DNA from: Streptococcus sp. oral taxon 061
GTDB lineage: Bacteria; Bacillota; Bacilli; Lactobacillales; Streptococcaceae
DNA: 64,000 bases
Direction: 5' to 3'
NCBI RefSeq assembly: GCF_013394695.1
Contig: NZ_CP058258.1
Span: 1,701,731-1,765,730 of the forward strand
Below are positions 7,508 through 16,716 of the stretch, piece after piece. A program made the translations under genes and the position numbers. The first letter of the stretch is position 1. Every line of letters starts with the position of its first letter. The notes under the pieces are model-generated. The model was given only the letters and a program-made list of their open reading frames with translations, was not told where the DNA came from and ran no database searches.

Positions 7508-8992
7508 TTATGATTTTTTGCTTTTCAAGAATTCGTCGTATTGTTTTTGCATTTCATCCAATACTTTTTGGTAAGCACCTTCAGATTTAAGTTTTTCCAT
7601 CAATTCTGGAATAGCTTTTTCTGGGTCTACAGTACCAGTGTTGATAGCTGTATCGAATTGTTGCATAGTGTTAGTGATAGCTGAGATTTCAGATTTCACG
7701 TTGTCAGTGTTGAAGATGAATCCAAGCGCTGGAGATTCTTTTGCAGTTTCCAAATCTTTCTTAGATTGTGCAATTTGTTCATCTGTAACGTTTTCGTTGA
7801 TGTAAAGGATCCAGTTGTTACCAGTGTTCCATCCTGACATGTGAGTGTTTCCTTTGTATCCGTCAAGGACTTTAACACGGTTTTCTTTACCTTCAACTTT
7901 TTCCCAGTTCTTGCCTTCTGGACCGTAAACAAGACCGTTCAAGAGTTCTGGGTTAGTGTTCAAGAGGTTCAACACTTCCATTGCTTTTTCTTTGTTCTTA
8001 GAGTTGTTTGAGATTACAAAGTTTGCAACTTGAGTTGTTTGGTTTTTCTTGATGAAGTTAGTAAATGGTTTGATTTGGATGTCTCTGTTAGCAACACGAG
8101 AAAGCAAGCTGCTACCGTAGTCAGCTGGTCCCACTGTTTCTTCACGAACAAGCCAAGTATCCTGAGTAAGGTCATATGAAGTATCACTAGTTGCTACGTC
8201 TTTTGGAATGTATCCTGCTTCATAGTATTTGTGCATAGTCTTCAAGTGTTCTACGAAACGAGGAACTTCGTAACGGTTTACGATCTTAGTAGTGTCGCCT
8301 TCAAGGTCGATGACGAATGGAAGACCATTTGCAACTGGGTAGTCAAAGTTTTCTGATGGAATAAAGTTTTTACCAACAGCGAATGGCACTACATCTGGAG
8401 CTTTTTCTTTAATTTGTTTCAAGACTGGTTCAAGTGTTTCGTATGAAGTTACACCTGAAATATCGATACCATATTTTTCAAGAAGTGGGCCGTTGAAGGC
8501 AAAGTTTTGTGAAGATGCAACGTTAGCTGCAACTGGAACAGCGTAAATTTTACCGTTTATAGTGTTACCTTTGATGTAAGCTGGGTCAAGCGCTTTGTAA
8601 AGATCAGCTCCTTCTTTCTTGTACAATTCTGTCAAGTCAGCATAAGCACCCTTTTGAGCGTTTACTACGTAGTTATCTGCAAATGCGATATCATAGTTTT
8701 CACCTGATGAAGTGATAACTGACATTTTCTTACCGTAGTCACCCCAACCAAGGTATTGGATATCCAATTTAGCACCAACTTTTTCTCCGATGATTTTGTT
8801 TGCATTTTCTAGCAATTCATCCAAGTTATCTGGTTTGTCACCGATTTGGTACATTTTGATAACAGTTTTATCACCTGAAGCTGAGTCAGCAGCCTTTTGG
8901 TTGTTTCCTTTAAGGTTTCCACAAGCTGCAAGGCTAGCAGCTAAAGCGACAAGGCTAGCAGAAGCAAAAGCATATTTTTTCCAGTTTTTCAT
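7508..8992 (-). CDS. ngtS: N-glycan ABC transporter substrate-binding lipoprotein
   Basis: A 494-aa extracellular solute-binding protein of family 1. It has a lipoprotein signal peptide ending in LAAC with the modified cysteine at residue 24, so it should be anchored to the outer face of the membrane. From memory it is very close to the S. pneumoniae protein described as NgtS, which binds the trimmed mannose-containing N-glycan released after endoglycosidase cleavage. It is the last gene of an operon with the two permeases and lies 107 bp after ngtP2, behind a small intercistronic hairpin. The island encodes no ATPase; such systems commonly share a multi-sugar MsmK-type ATPase encoded elsewhere. 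Confidence 0.88.
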   Translation of the reverse strand: MKNWKKYAFASASLVALAASLAACGNLKGNNQKAADSASGDKTVIKMYQIGDKPDNLDELLENANKIIGEKVGAKLDIQYLGWGDYGKKMSVITSSGENYDIAFADNYVVNAQKGAYADLTELYKKEGADLYKALDPAYIKGNTINGKIYAVPVAANVASSQNFAFNGPLLEKYGIDISGVTSYETLEPVLKQIKEKAPDVVPFAVGKNFIPSENFDYPVANGLPFVIDLEGDTTKIVNRYEVPRFVEHLKTMHKYYEAGYIPKDVATSDTSYDLTQDTWLVREETVGPADYGSSLLSRVANRDIQIKPFTNFIKKNQTTQVANFVISNNSKNKEKAMEVLNLLNTNPELLNGLVYGPEGKNWEKVEGKENRVKVLDGYKGNTHMSGWNTGNNWILYINENVTDEQIAQSKKDLETAKESPALGFIFNTDNVKSEISAITNTMQQFDTAINTGTVDPEKAIPELMEKLKSEGAYQKVLDEMQKQYDEFLKSKKS

Positions 8993-9074
8993 GATAAAAA
9001 CTCCTTTTTTTATTTTTAATTTATAAACAATTTTAATGAGTAACTTTCCTTATGATGAAAAGTTAGATAGAGAA

Positions 9075-9091
9075 GAGAAAGCTTGTTTCTC
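9075..9091 (-). other. Intercistronic stem-loop between ngtP2 and ngtS
   Basis: GAGAAA / TTTCTC forms a 6-bp stem with a 5-nt loop in the 107-bp gap upstream of the lipoprotein gene. There is no T-run after it, so it is more likely to be an mRNA-stabilising element than a terminator. Binding-protein genes are often expressed more strongly than their permeases this way. Confidence 0.4.
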
Positions 9092-9099
9092 AGCGTCTC

Positions 9100-10020
9100 T
9101 TATTCTTTAACACCACCGATAGTCAAACCTTTTACAAAGTAGCGTTGGAAGAACGGATATAGAATCGCGATCGGAATAGTTGCAACTACAACCATAGCCA
9201 TACGGCCTGTTTCTTTTGGTAGGGCAACTGCAAGTTGTCCTGACATCCCAACTGACTTAGCAATGTAATCCATGTTGTTTTGAATTTGCATGAGCAAATA
9301 TTGCAATGGATACAAGTTGTCACTCTTGATGTAAAGAAGGGCATTGAACCAGTCGTTCCAGAATCCAAGTGCTGTCAAAAGTGTGATAGTCGCAATCCCT
9401 GGAAGAGAGAGTGGTAAACAGATTTGGAAGAAGATCCGCGCCTCACTAGCACCATCAATACGAGCCGATTCGAGGATTGCTTCTGGAATGGTTTTCTTGA
9501 AGAAAGACCGCATCAACATGATGTTGAATGGTGATAGAAGCATCGGAACAATCAAGGCCCAAATAGTATCACCCAAGTGAAGTAGCTGAGTTACCACGAT
9601 ATAGCCTGGTACCAAACCAGCATTGAACAACATACTAAGAAGAGCAAAGATTGTAAAGAATTTGCGATACTTAAATGTTGAACGTGAGATGGCATAAGCG
9701 TATGTTGTTGTGATGAATACGTTTGTCAAGGTACCGACAACTGTCACAAAGGTTGAGATAAAGAGTGCTTGCAAAATTTTGTCTTTAAATTGAGCCAAGA
9801 ATTGGAATCCATCTACACCAAACTTAGAAGGGAAGAAACTATATCCATATTGAACAATACTTTTTTCGTCTGTAACTGAAATAATGATTACGAAGATGAA
9901 AGGCAAGATACAAGAGAAGGCCAGCAAACCAGATATGATACTAAAGAAAATATCTGCCTTTTTGCTGAAGGAGTGTATGCCAACATTATCAATTTTTTCT
10001 TTTTGAATTTTTTTTGCCAT
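9100..10020 (-). CDS. ngtP2: N-glycan ABC transporter permease (second subunit)
   Basis: A 306-aa permease of the binding-protein-dependent sugar transport family (MalG/LplC-like), with six hydrophobic helices. The cytoplasmic EAA loop that docks the ATPase is visible as PEAILESARIDGASEARIFF. The start at 10020 has AGGAGG 8 bp upstream; the longer frame to 10071 would overlap ngtP1 and lacks a site. It begins 13 bp after ngtP1 ends. It should pair with NgtP1 to form the membrane channel for N-glycan uptake. Confidence 0.9.
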   Translation of the reverse strand: MAKKIQKEKIDNVGIHSFSKKADIFFSIISGLLAFSCILPFIFVIIISVTDEKSIVQYGYSFFPSKFGVDGFQFLAQFKDKILQALFISTFVTVVGTLTNVFITTTYAYAISRSTFKYRKFFTIFALLSMLFNAGLVPGYIVVTQLLHLGDTIWALIVPMLLSPFNIMLMRSFFKKTIPEAILESARIDGASEARIFFQICLPLSLPGIATITLLTALGFWNDWFNALLYIKSDNLYPLQYLLMQIQNNMDYIAKSVGMSGQLAVALPKETGRMAMVVVATIPIAILYPFFQRYFVKGLTIGGVKE

Positions 10021-10033
10021 ATGCTCCTCCTTT

Positions 10034-10963
10034 CTAGAATAGTGCTGAGTTAGGATCAACACGTCTTGCAAGTAAGTTTGATAGGATAACGAGAATCAAA
10101 CCGACGACTGACTGGTAGAGACCGGCTGCTGAAGCCATACCGATATCTGCTGTCTGAGTCAATCCGTTAAAGACATAGACGTCCAATACATTTGTTACAC
10201 TATAGAGCTGACCTGCGTTGTGAGGGATTTGGTAGAAGAGACCGAAGTCTGCACGGAAGATATTTCCGACTGCAAGGATGGTCAATACTGTCACAAGCGG
10301 TGTCAACTGAGGGATGGTTACGTTACGGATACGTTGCCATTTGCTAGCACCGTCCACTGTCGCTGCTTCGTAGTAAGTTGGGTCAATACCCATGATAGTT
10401 GCGTAGTACATCACACTACTATATCCAAAGCCTTTCCAGATACCTAGGAAAAGGAGAAGGTAAGGCCAAATACTTACATCAGCGTAGAAGTTAATACCCT
10501 TCATTCCAAGAGCTTCTAAGGTGTGGTTGATAAGCCCTTTATCGATGTTTAGGAAAGCATCTGTAAAGAAACTGATGATAACCCAAGATAGGAAGTAAGG
10601 GAACAACATAGATGTTTGGTAGATTTTAACCATTTGCTTAGAGCGAAGTTCACTAAGGATAATGGCGATACCAACTGACACAATTAAACCGATAAAGATA
10701 AATCCAAGGTTGTAAAGTACAGTGTTTCGAGTGATGACAAAGGCATCCTTGGAACTAAACAAGAATTTAAAGTTATCTAGTCCGACCCATTTACTATTTA
10801 TAATACTGTGGACGAATCCTTCACCAGTCATATGGTAGTCTTTGAAGGCAACCACATTCCCAAAAACTGGAATGTAGAAGAATAAAATCAACCAAATTGT
10901 TCCTGGTAGAACCATTAAGAGAAAAATCCAATTATCTCTTAAAGTTTTTGAAAACTTGTTCAT
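10034..10963 (-). CDS. ngtP1: N-glycan ABC transporter permease (first subunit)
   Basis: A 309-aa permease of the UgpA/LplB type with six predicted membrane helices and an EAA loop (YYEAATVDGASKWQRIRN). It is the first gene of the operon. GGGAGG lies about 8 bp before the ATG, and a promoter with a cre-like site lies about 55-75 bp upstream. A terminator separates it from the glycoside hydrolase genes upstream on the same strand, so transporter and enzymes are transcribed separately although adjacent. Confidence 0.9.
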   Translation of the reverse strand: MNKFSKTLRDNWIFLLMVLPGTIWLILFFYIPVFGNVVAFKDYHMTGEGFVHSIINSKWVGLDNFKFLFSSKDAFVITRNTVLYNLGFIFIGLIVSVGIAIILSELRSKQMVKIYQTSMLFPYFLSWVIISFFTDAFLNIDKGLINHTLEALGMKGINFYADVSIWPYLLLFLGIWKGFGYSSVMYYATIMGIDPTYYEAATVDGASKWQRIRNVTIPQLTPLVTVLTILAVGNIFRADFGLFYQIPHNAGQLYSVTNVLDVYVFNGLTQTADIGMASAAGLYQSVVGLILVILSNLLARRVDPNSALF

Positions 10964-11014
10964 AATTTCCTCCCTTTTTATTTTCTAAAACTTCATAATC
11001 TCACATTTTTAAAT

Positions 11015-11040
11015 TTGATAACGTTTACAAAAATAGTATA
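11015..11040 (-). promoter_or_regulatory. ngt operon promoter with cre-like site
   Basis: On the minus strand TATACT (11040-11035) is a good -10, with a weak -35 TTAAAC at 11063-11058. Plus-strand TTGATAACGTTTACA (11015-11029) matches the cre consensus except at one position. It starts 5 bp after the -10, over the transcription start, so CcpA should repress the transporter when preferred sugars are available. Confidence 0.65.
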
Positions 11041-11077
11041 CTCTTATTTTTAGGACAGTTTAAACTACAAATTATAG

Positions 11078-11115
11078 AAAAAACTCCACAAATTATTTTA
11101 TGTGGAGAGCTTTTT
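11078..11115. terminator. Terminator between the glycosidase operon and ngtP1
   Basis: CTCCACA (11084-11090) pairs with TGTGGAG (11101-11107) across a 10-nt loop. A-runs and T-runs flank both sides, so it can act on either strand. It ends the GH125-GH38-ROK-GH20 unit. Confidence 0.7.
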
Positions 11116-11128
11116 TATATAAGAAGGA

Positions 11129-11144
11129 TGTTTCACGAGAAACT
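11129..11144. other. Degenerate parS-like palindrome
   Basis: The 16-mer TGTTTCACGAGAAACT differs from the parS consensus at one core position and one outer position. It can also fold as a GTTTC/GAAAC hairpin downstream of the GH20 gene, so it may simply be part of the 3' untranslated structure. Confidence 0.25.
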
Positions 11145-11165
11145 TTCTTCCTGAATAGAGTTTTC

Positions 11166-13046
11166 CTAGGTTGTATAAATGGTCGAAGCTGTCGCAATAG
11201 TATGCCACTGGTTAGCCGTTGTGGCTGCGAAGTCCTGATCCCCGTAGAAATCGTTGAATGGCAAGATCTCTACTTCTAGTTCGTCGATACGAGAGATTTC
11301 GCCTGCTAGATAGTTTTCAATGCGACTTTCTGCGCGCTTGATCCGTTGCAAGAGCCCACCCATACGAATGTCTACTGTATCCAAGCCAAAGACCTTGTTT
11401 TCTTTCAACCATTGTTGACTAAAGAGAGCATGGAAGATTTCAATCTGGCTTCTGAGTTTTGGCAATTCTCCTCTAGCTATTCCTTGCAAACTGTCTTTAT
11501 CATCAGCTTGATAAACTTGACGGATACGTCGCCCCACATCCACTTTACTACTTAAAATGGCATTCAACTGTGCCTGAGTTTCGAAAAGATAAGCGTAAAT
11601 GCCTGCTTTTTCTTTGATAGTAGTAAGAGTCTCAGCTGCTTGGGCAAAGTGTGGCTTGTCCTGTTCAGGTGTCATGTGCTTGTCAAGAATTGGGCAGAGA
11701 ACATCCTGATAAAAGACATAACGGTTAGGGTTAATCCCACTGAGATTATCTGGTAGATCTGGCAAGAGGTTAGCAAGGTCAAGTTGCATGAAGTCTTCAA
11801 CCGATAAACCTGTATTGGTCTTGAAATGAGCTGACAAACGGTCTAAATCATTGCGGTAGCTGAGTTCTGCCCAGATTTGCAAGCTTGGAAAGATAGAGAA
11901 CTGGGCTGTTTCCCCACCATTGTCCCCCCAACCCGTCACGATGACTTCCTTGATCTGATTAGCACGACAGGCTTTATTAGCTTCAAGAGCGATAAGACGA
12001 CTGAAATGGTTGTGTGGTGTAAAGCCAATCCACTTCCAGGCACCACCTGCAAAAGCGATATCCTGGCTAATCTTGTGGTGATTACGGAAGTTACGGTTGT
12101 ATTTTTCTTCGCTATCCTGATAATAATCCCAGTAAACCAAGGTCACACGGTCTTTGAGACGATCAAGATAAACGCGCGTTTCCTCTGGAATTTCCACATC
12201 ACGATCATACTGCCCATCTGCTGACATAAGCTTGAAGAACATATCGCTCCACATCTGGCAGTGGAAACCATACTTGTCTGCAATATCCAGCACGCGCTCC
12301 AAGTGTTGGCACATGAGGAGACTCCGATCAACCACACCGTTCAGGATAAGGTAACGTCCCAAACCAACTAGGTGAGCTTCGTCCATTCCGATATTGACCT
12401 TGCGAGTTTGTAGTTTAGATAACGTCGCAAACATACCGTCAATCAGGTCGTAGACTTTTTCTTCACCGATGAGAAGAATGTCTTCTACATCGCGGAGTTG
12501 CTGGACTTCTTTGACACCCCATTTGACAAAGGCTGATAAGTGGGCCAGGGTTTGGATACATGGGACAAAGGTCATGTCAAACTGCTGAGCGTATGCTTCG
12601 ATTTCCTGTAATTCCTCAGCTGAATAAGCCCCACGGAAATAACCAAAGTAAGGTTGTCCTTCAATTTGATAAGTGTCTTCCATGTAGAGCTCAAAGGTTG
12701 AATAACCCATCAGAGCTAAGACTTCAATCATCTGCTTGGCAGATGCGACATTGAGCACGGCATTGCGCGAACAGTCAGCCATGTAGGCTAAATCTTCATA
12801 AGCTGCTTGTTCTTCAATCTCTACCTTATCACCTTCTTCTAAAGCTGTTGCTAGCACAGACAAGGCACGATAGAGTTGATGAGGTTTTCGATAGGTCAAT
12901 TGATAGTGGCCACCCTCACCCTTGATAGAGATGGAGGCCTGATCAGACTGAGCGACTGCCACCTCTACATCTGGTAGAGAAATGTGATTTTTTAATACTT
13001 CGATAGATTGGGCTTGTTTGGGACTAAGTCCTGTAAAACTTACCAT
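11166..13046 (-). CDS. Family GH20 beta-N-acetylhexosaminidase (GH20C-like)
   Basis: A 626-aa hydrolase without signal peptide, so cytoplasmic. It carries the GH20 catalytic Asp-Glu pair in IGMDEAH, in a TIM-barrel region (about residues 90-400), and corresponds to the enzyme I recall as GH20C in S. pneumoniae. It removes terminal beta-linked GlcNAc or GalNAc, here presumably the GlcNAc left after mannose removal from the imported core. The start at 13046 has CAGGAGG 7 bp upstream. It overlaps the ROK stop codon by 7 bp (ATGGTAA), so the two are translationally coupled. It is the last gene of the glycosidase operon. Confidence 0.88.
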   Translation of the reverse strand: MVSFTGLSPKQAQSIEVLKNHISLPDVEVAVAQSDQASISIKGEGGHYQLTYRKPHQLYRALSVLATALEEGDKVEIEEQAAYEDLAYMADCSRNAVLNVASAKQMIEVLALMGYSTFELYMEDTYQIEGQPYFGYFRGAYSAEELQEIEAYAQQFDMTFVPCIQTLAHLSAFVKWGVKEVQQLRDVEDILLIGEEKVYDLIDGMFATLSKLQTRKVNIGMDEAHLVGLGRYLILNGVVDRSLLMCQHLERVLDIADKYGFHCQMWSDMFFKLMSADGQYDRDVEIPEETRVYLDRLKDRVTLVYWDYYQDSEEKYNRNFRNHHKISQDIAFAGGAWKWIGFTPHNHFSRLIALEANKACRANQIKEVIVTGWGDNGGETAQFSIFPSLQIWAELSYRNDLDRLSAHFKTNTGLSVEDFMQLDLANLLPDLPDNLSGINPNRYVFYQDVLCPILDKHMTPEQDKPHFAQAAETLTTIKEKAGIYAYLFETQAQLNAILSSKVDVGRRIRQVYQADDKDSLQGIARGELPKLRSQIEIFHALFSQQWLKENKVFGLDTVDIRMGGLLQRIKRAESRIENYLAGEISRIDELEVEILPFNDFYGDQDFAATTANQWHTIATASTIYTT

Positions 13047-13909
13047 TGGTTTTCCTCCTGTAACCAGTTGACAAGGGCACCGTAGAGATTGGCATCTGCG
13101 TGATAGGTGCAAGCTTGGATGACTGGAGCGATTGTATATTCTTCATATCTTTCCACAAAGGTATCTACTGCTTTTTGCACACCTTTGATAAAATCTGGGT
13201 TTTGACTGATAGAGCCACCTAGGCTAATCACATCTGGATCAATGAGATACTGGATATTGAGCAGGCCTTGAGCAAGATTACGATTCATACGCTCAATGGC
13301 TTCCTGGCAAAGAGCATTGCCGGCTGCAGCTTCTTGGTAAATCTTACGGCCATCCCAGTCAGACTGACCTGATTTCTCAATCACATAACGAACCATGTTC
13401 CCCGTAGAAGCTAGTAACGACCAGTTATTGAGCTTTTCTGCAGGCTCGATGGTTGTCATGTAGCCAAACTCACCGCCCAAACCATGACGACCACGGTGTA
13501 GCTTCCCATTGATAATCATGGCTCCACCGATTCCTGTACCAATGACAACACAGGCTGCATTTTCAATCTCAGGATGCGCCAGCAATTCACTCAGCCCAAC
13601 GCAGTTGGCATCATTTTCTAAATGAACAGGTAGTTTGTGATGAGCAAGGGCCTCATACCAAGAAAAACCATGGATGTAAGGAATGGCGCTAATTCCCTCA
13701 ATCACTCCTGTTTCTTGGTTAACTGCACCTGGCACACTCATAGCAATCCCACGATAGTCTTGTTCTGACAAACGTTGGTCCAACCAAGCAAGCAACTCTT
13801 CTAGAGTCTCTGGCGTCGGTGTGCTGATCTTATCTAAAATCTTTCCATCAGGAGTTAGACTAGCAAACTTAATGCCAGTTCCTCCAATATCAATGGTTGC
13901 AAGGGTCAT
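13040..13909 (-). CDS. ROK family sugar kinase
   Basis: A 289-aa protein with the ATP-binding motif [10 protein letters not shown] at the N-terminus and the [18 protein letters not shown] segment in the middle. It lacks the N-terminal winged helix of ROK repressors, so it is probably an enzyme. The cysteine-rich zinc motif usual in ROK kinases (CxCGxxGCxE) is missing; NWSLLAST occupies that region. Phosphorylation of mannose, GlcNAc or a derivative released by the neighbouring hydrolases fits the context, but the substrate is not shown by the sequence. The ATG at 13909 has AGGTG upstream and directly follows a terminator-like hairpin. Confidence 0.85.
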   Translation of the reverse strand: MTLATIDIGGTGIKFASLTPDGKILDKISTPTPETLEELLAWLDQRLSEQDYRGIAMSVPGAVNQETGVIEGISAIPYIHGFSWYEALAHHKLPVHLENDANCVGLSELLAHPEIENAACVVIGTGIGGAMIINGKLHRGRHGLGGEFGYMTTIEPAEKLNNWSLLASTGNMVRYVIEKSGQSDWDGRKIYQEAAAGNALCQEAIERMNRNLAQGLLNIQYLIDPDVISLGGSISQNPDFIKGVQKAVDTFVERYEEYTIAPVIQACTYHADANLYGALVNWLQEENQW

Positions 13910-13920
13910 GGCTTTCACCT

Positions 13921-13964
13921 GTAAAAAGGAGCGAATCAGCAGTTGGTCCTTACTTTTTCGCTCC
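13921..13964 (-). terminator. Internal terminator or attenuator before the ROK gene
   Basis: GGAGCGAA pairs perfectly with TTCGCTCC around a 21-nt loop. On the minus strand it is followed by TTTTT, ending 11 bp before the ROK start codon. It sits inside the operon, so it should reduce expression of the kinase and GH20 relative to GH125 and GH38 unless read-through is regulated. Confidence 0.65.
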
Positions 13965-13993
13965 TCCTTTCTGTTTATGTTTTCTTGTTGAAA

Positions 13994-16639
13994 TTAAATT
14001 TCTTCTTTTTTGATCAATTCTGTACGAATTTCCTGTGGTGCCAATAGTCCTGAATGAACTGGATATGGGCGTTCCAACAAATCAAGAATGGTTTGTTGTT
14101 TTTCAGACACGCGAACATTTTCTTGACTCATATTGTAGTAACGAAGGACGTATCCTTCTTCATTTTCAGCAACTTTAAAGGCTGTTGGGCAGACTTGTGG
14201 CAAGTTGAGGGCTGCATGGTTGAAGAGACTACCTGTTGCAGCAACGCTACCTTCTTGTTTTGCAACTTGAAGGGCTGTAAATGGCACCTGGAAGGCTTTT
14301 GCACGACGGAAGGCTGAGAAACGTTCGCCTGCTTGATGGCATTCTACTGCAAACTCAACTTCGATATCGCGCAAGCACTGGGCTTCTGGCGTTGGGAAGT
14401 AGCCCCAGTCACCTAGCTCACCTGAAGCACGGAGAAGAGTTACAGCCATGGTGTCGTCTCCAAGGATTTCGTATTCGTGCAATCCTTTATTGGATACGGT
14501 CACTCCTTTTACATCATCATACAAACTGACAAAGGCTTGTTGGTGTTGTGGATTTTCAGGATTTTCCCAAGAAGCTGCCGGTTTATTTGGTCTTGTCACA
14601 ACTTCATAGATGCTTTCAGAATCATTACTTGGGCGTGTGTTATGAGTTTTGACCAAGAGACGAATGCGGTGGTCTTTGGCTGTATTGGTAAAGCGAGTCT
14701 TGAAGCGAATCTGTGGATTGTCCACAAAGACAGTCATTTCTGTTTCAAGAGGAATGGTTGTCAACTCTTCTGAACGACCTGCATCTCGTTTCATGAACTC
14801 GATGATACCTCTTTGTTCAGCATCCAATTTTTCATCTGCGCTAACTGGAATAGTCAAGTCATGTTTGAGCAAAACCTTAGCATAGCGAGCATTGTTTTCT
14901 AAGACTTCATAGCCTTTCAGTTGAGCGTAGATTGGCTCAGTTCCTTTTGGTTGGAAATAAATGTACTCATTCCCGATATCTCCACGGTCCTCGAATTGGA
15001 TGAAATCTTCGTAGGCTTCGTTAGTAGTCTTGTCGTAGACTGTAATTCCTTCATCTACACTCACTGTCACGAATGGTGTATCAATGACTCCATTTTGGTA
15101 AATACCATCACGGTGATCTACTTGACCTTCGACCAATTGGAAGCTTGCCCAAGAAAGCGGAGCAAGGTGGACTGGGATTGTCACGCGAACTTGGCGTGCA
15201 ATATATGGTTGGCGGAATTTATCCTTAGGCAAGGTATAACCAAAACTTGCTCCCAAGTCTTCAATCTTGGCTTCAAGGACATGGCCATCCAAATCTTCAA
15301 CATGGTAATCTGGCAAGGTCACAGCTGCCATCTTCTTGTAACCTTCTGTTGGGTGCAATTCTTTGAAATCACAAGTCACAACATCCACTACAACACTGAC
15401 TGTATCAACCTTGTCATGTAAAGTTGTATTGACAACCGTAAAGAGGTGGTCACTTTGCGCTTCTTGAGTTGCTATTTTATGTTTCCACTCATTGAGAAGG
15501 TTGGTCTTGACAAAGTTTCCAACCTGATTGACCTTGGCAAAACGAGTTTCCATTTCACGGTGTACTTCATCAATACTGCATCCACAGATGCTATCGTGTG
15601 GTGCATTTTGCAAGAGTACTTTCCAAGCATAGGTCAATTGATCCTTGTGGTTATGTCCACCAGTAATGATGGTCAAAGGTTCTACTACTTGCTCCAACAA
15701 ATTGCTGTTTTCTTGGAAGGCTTGTTTGAGATAAACGCGTGAAGAAGAGGTGTTAGCAAGGGTGTACCAACCATCAGTTTCCTGGCTAGTCAACTCACCT
15801 GTAACTGTTGATAGATGTTCAGGAAGTGCACTTTCCACTGCTTGAACGTATTCATCAAAGGAGCTGTGAACAAAGGTCACGTCAGGGAAAAGTTCGTTTG
15901 CCACACGAATGGCTTCACTCAAATTTCGTTGAACTGGTTGGTGATCACATCCGTTCATCATCAACCATTGGTTAGTAGAAGCATAGTCACGGACGTCTGC
16001 CAATTTTTGTTTCCAGAAGGTCAAGGCTTCATCTTTATCTACTGGAATTTCGTTCCCGTTACTGTACCAGTTAGCAAATAGAATGCCGAGCACACGGCTA
16101 CCATCCGCACCTTGCCAGTACATCTCAGAAAATTGAGAGGTAAACTGCTCATCTTCGAGGACTTGGTTGTCAAAGCCGATCGGTTTGACACCACGACCAA
16201 AGGCTGCTACGTGAATACCTGATTTTTGAAGGATTTGAGGAGCTTGCCCCATATTTCCAAAAGTATCTGGAAAGTAACCAATCTGAGTTGATTTACCCCA
16301 TTTAGCACATTCAGCTTGGCCAATCAAGGTATTGCGGACATTGGCTTCACTGGAAATCAAATAATCATCCTGCAAGATGTAGAATGGTCCAATCTTGAGT
16401 TTCCCTTCGTCGATATAACGCTGCACCTTGTCACGGTTTTCAGGGCGAATTTCTAAATAGTCATCGAGGACAATGGTTTGTCCATCTAGGTGGAAGCTCT
16501 TGAACTCAGGATCATTTTCAAAAAGATCAAAAAGATTGTCAAAAAGTTCCACCAATTGCATCCGGTGACTTTCAAAAGGTAGATACCACTCACGATCCCA
16601 GTGACTGTGAGAAATAATATGTACAACAACATTTTCCAT
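13994..16639 (-). CDS. Family GH38 alpha-mannosidase
   Basis: An 881-aa cytoplasmic enzyme. The N-terminal HSHWDREWYLPFE motif provides the His and Asp zinc ligands and YFPDTFGNMGQ holds the catalytic nucleophile Asp. A helical bundle and long beta-sandwich domains follow, as in class II mannosidases. From memory the pneumococcal homologue lies in a cluster with GH92 and GH125, and streptococcal GH38 enzymes prefer alpha-1,3-linked mannose. I chose the ATG at 16639 (TGAGG 9 bp upstream) over the ATG at 16654, which lacks a site. It lies 77 bp after GH125 in the same operon. Confidence 0.92.
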   Translation of the reverse strand: MENVVVHIISHSHWDREWYLPFESHRMQLVELFDNLFDLFENDPEFKSFHLDGQTIVLDDYLEIRPENRDKVQRYIDEGKLKIGPFYILQDDYLISSEANVRNTLIGQAECAKWGKSTQIGYFPDTFGNMGQAPQILQKSGIHVAAFGRGVKPIGFDNQVLEDEQFTSQFSEMYWQGADGSRVLGILFANWYSNGNEIPVDKDEALTFWKQKLADVRDYASTNQWLMMNGCDHQPVQRNLSEAIRVANELFPDVTFVHSSFDEYVQAVESALPEHLSTVTGELTSQETDGWYTLANTSSSRVYLKQAFQENSNLLEQVVEPLTIITGGHNHKDQLTYAWKVLLQNAPHDSICGCSIDEVHREMETRFAKVNQVGNFVKTNLLNEWKHKIATQEAQSDHLFTVVNTTLHDKVDTVSVVVDVVTCDFKELHPTEGYKKMAAVTLPDYHVEDLDGHVLEAKIEDLGASFGYTLPKDKFRQPYIARQVRVTIPVHLAPLSWASFQLVEGQVDHRDGIYQNGVIDTPFVTVSVDEGITVYDKTTNEAYEDFIQFEDRGDIGNEYIYFQPKGTEPIYAQLKGYEVLENNARYAKVLLKHDLTIPVSADEKLDAEQRGIIEFMKRDAGRSEELTTIPLETEMTVFVDNPQIRFKTRFTNTAKDHRIRLLVKTHNTRPSNDSESIYEVVTRPNKPAASWENPENPQHQQAFVSLYDDVKGVTVSNKGLHEYEILGDDTMAVTLLRASGELGDWGYFPTPEAQCLRDIEVEFAVECHQAGERFSAFRRAKAFQVPFTALQVAKQEGSVAATGSLFNHAALNLPQVCPTAFKVAENEEGYVLRYYNMSQENVRVSEKQQTILDLLERPYPVHSGLLAPQEIRTELIKKEEI

Positions 16640-16716
16640 GGAGTAAAACCTCATTCTAACTTAAATTTAAAAATATATTTGTGATTCTGTACAAGAATCT
16701 ATTGAGCTAAGGCTTA

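Noticed and set aside
7324..7590. 88-codon plus-strand frame between the CPBP and ngtS genes
   Set aside because: It overlaps both minus-strand genes and the ngt terminator and has no ribosome-binding site.
14921..15421. 166-codon plus-strand open frame
   Set aside because: Antisense within the GH38 gene, no start signals, composition typical of shadow frames.
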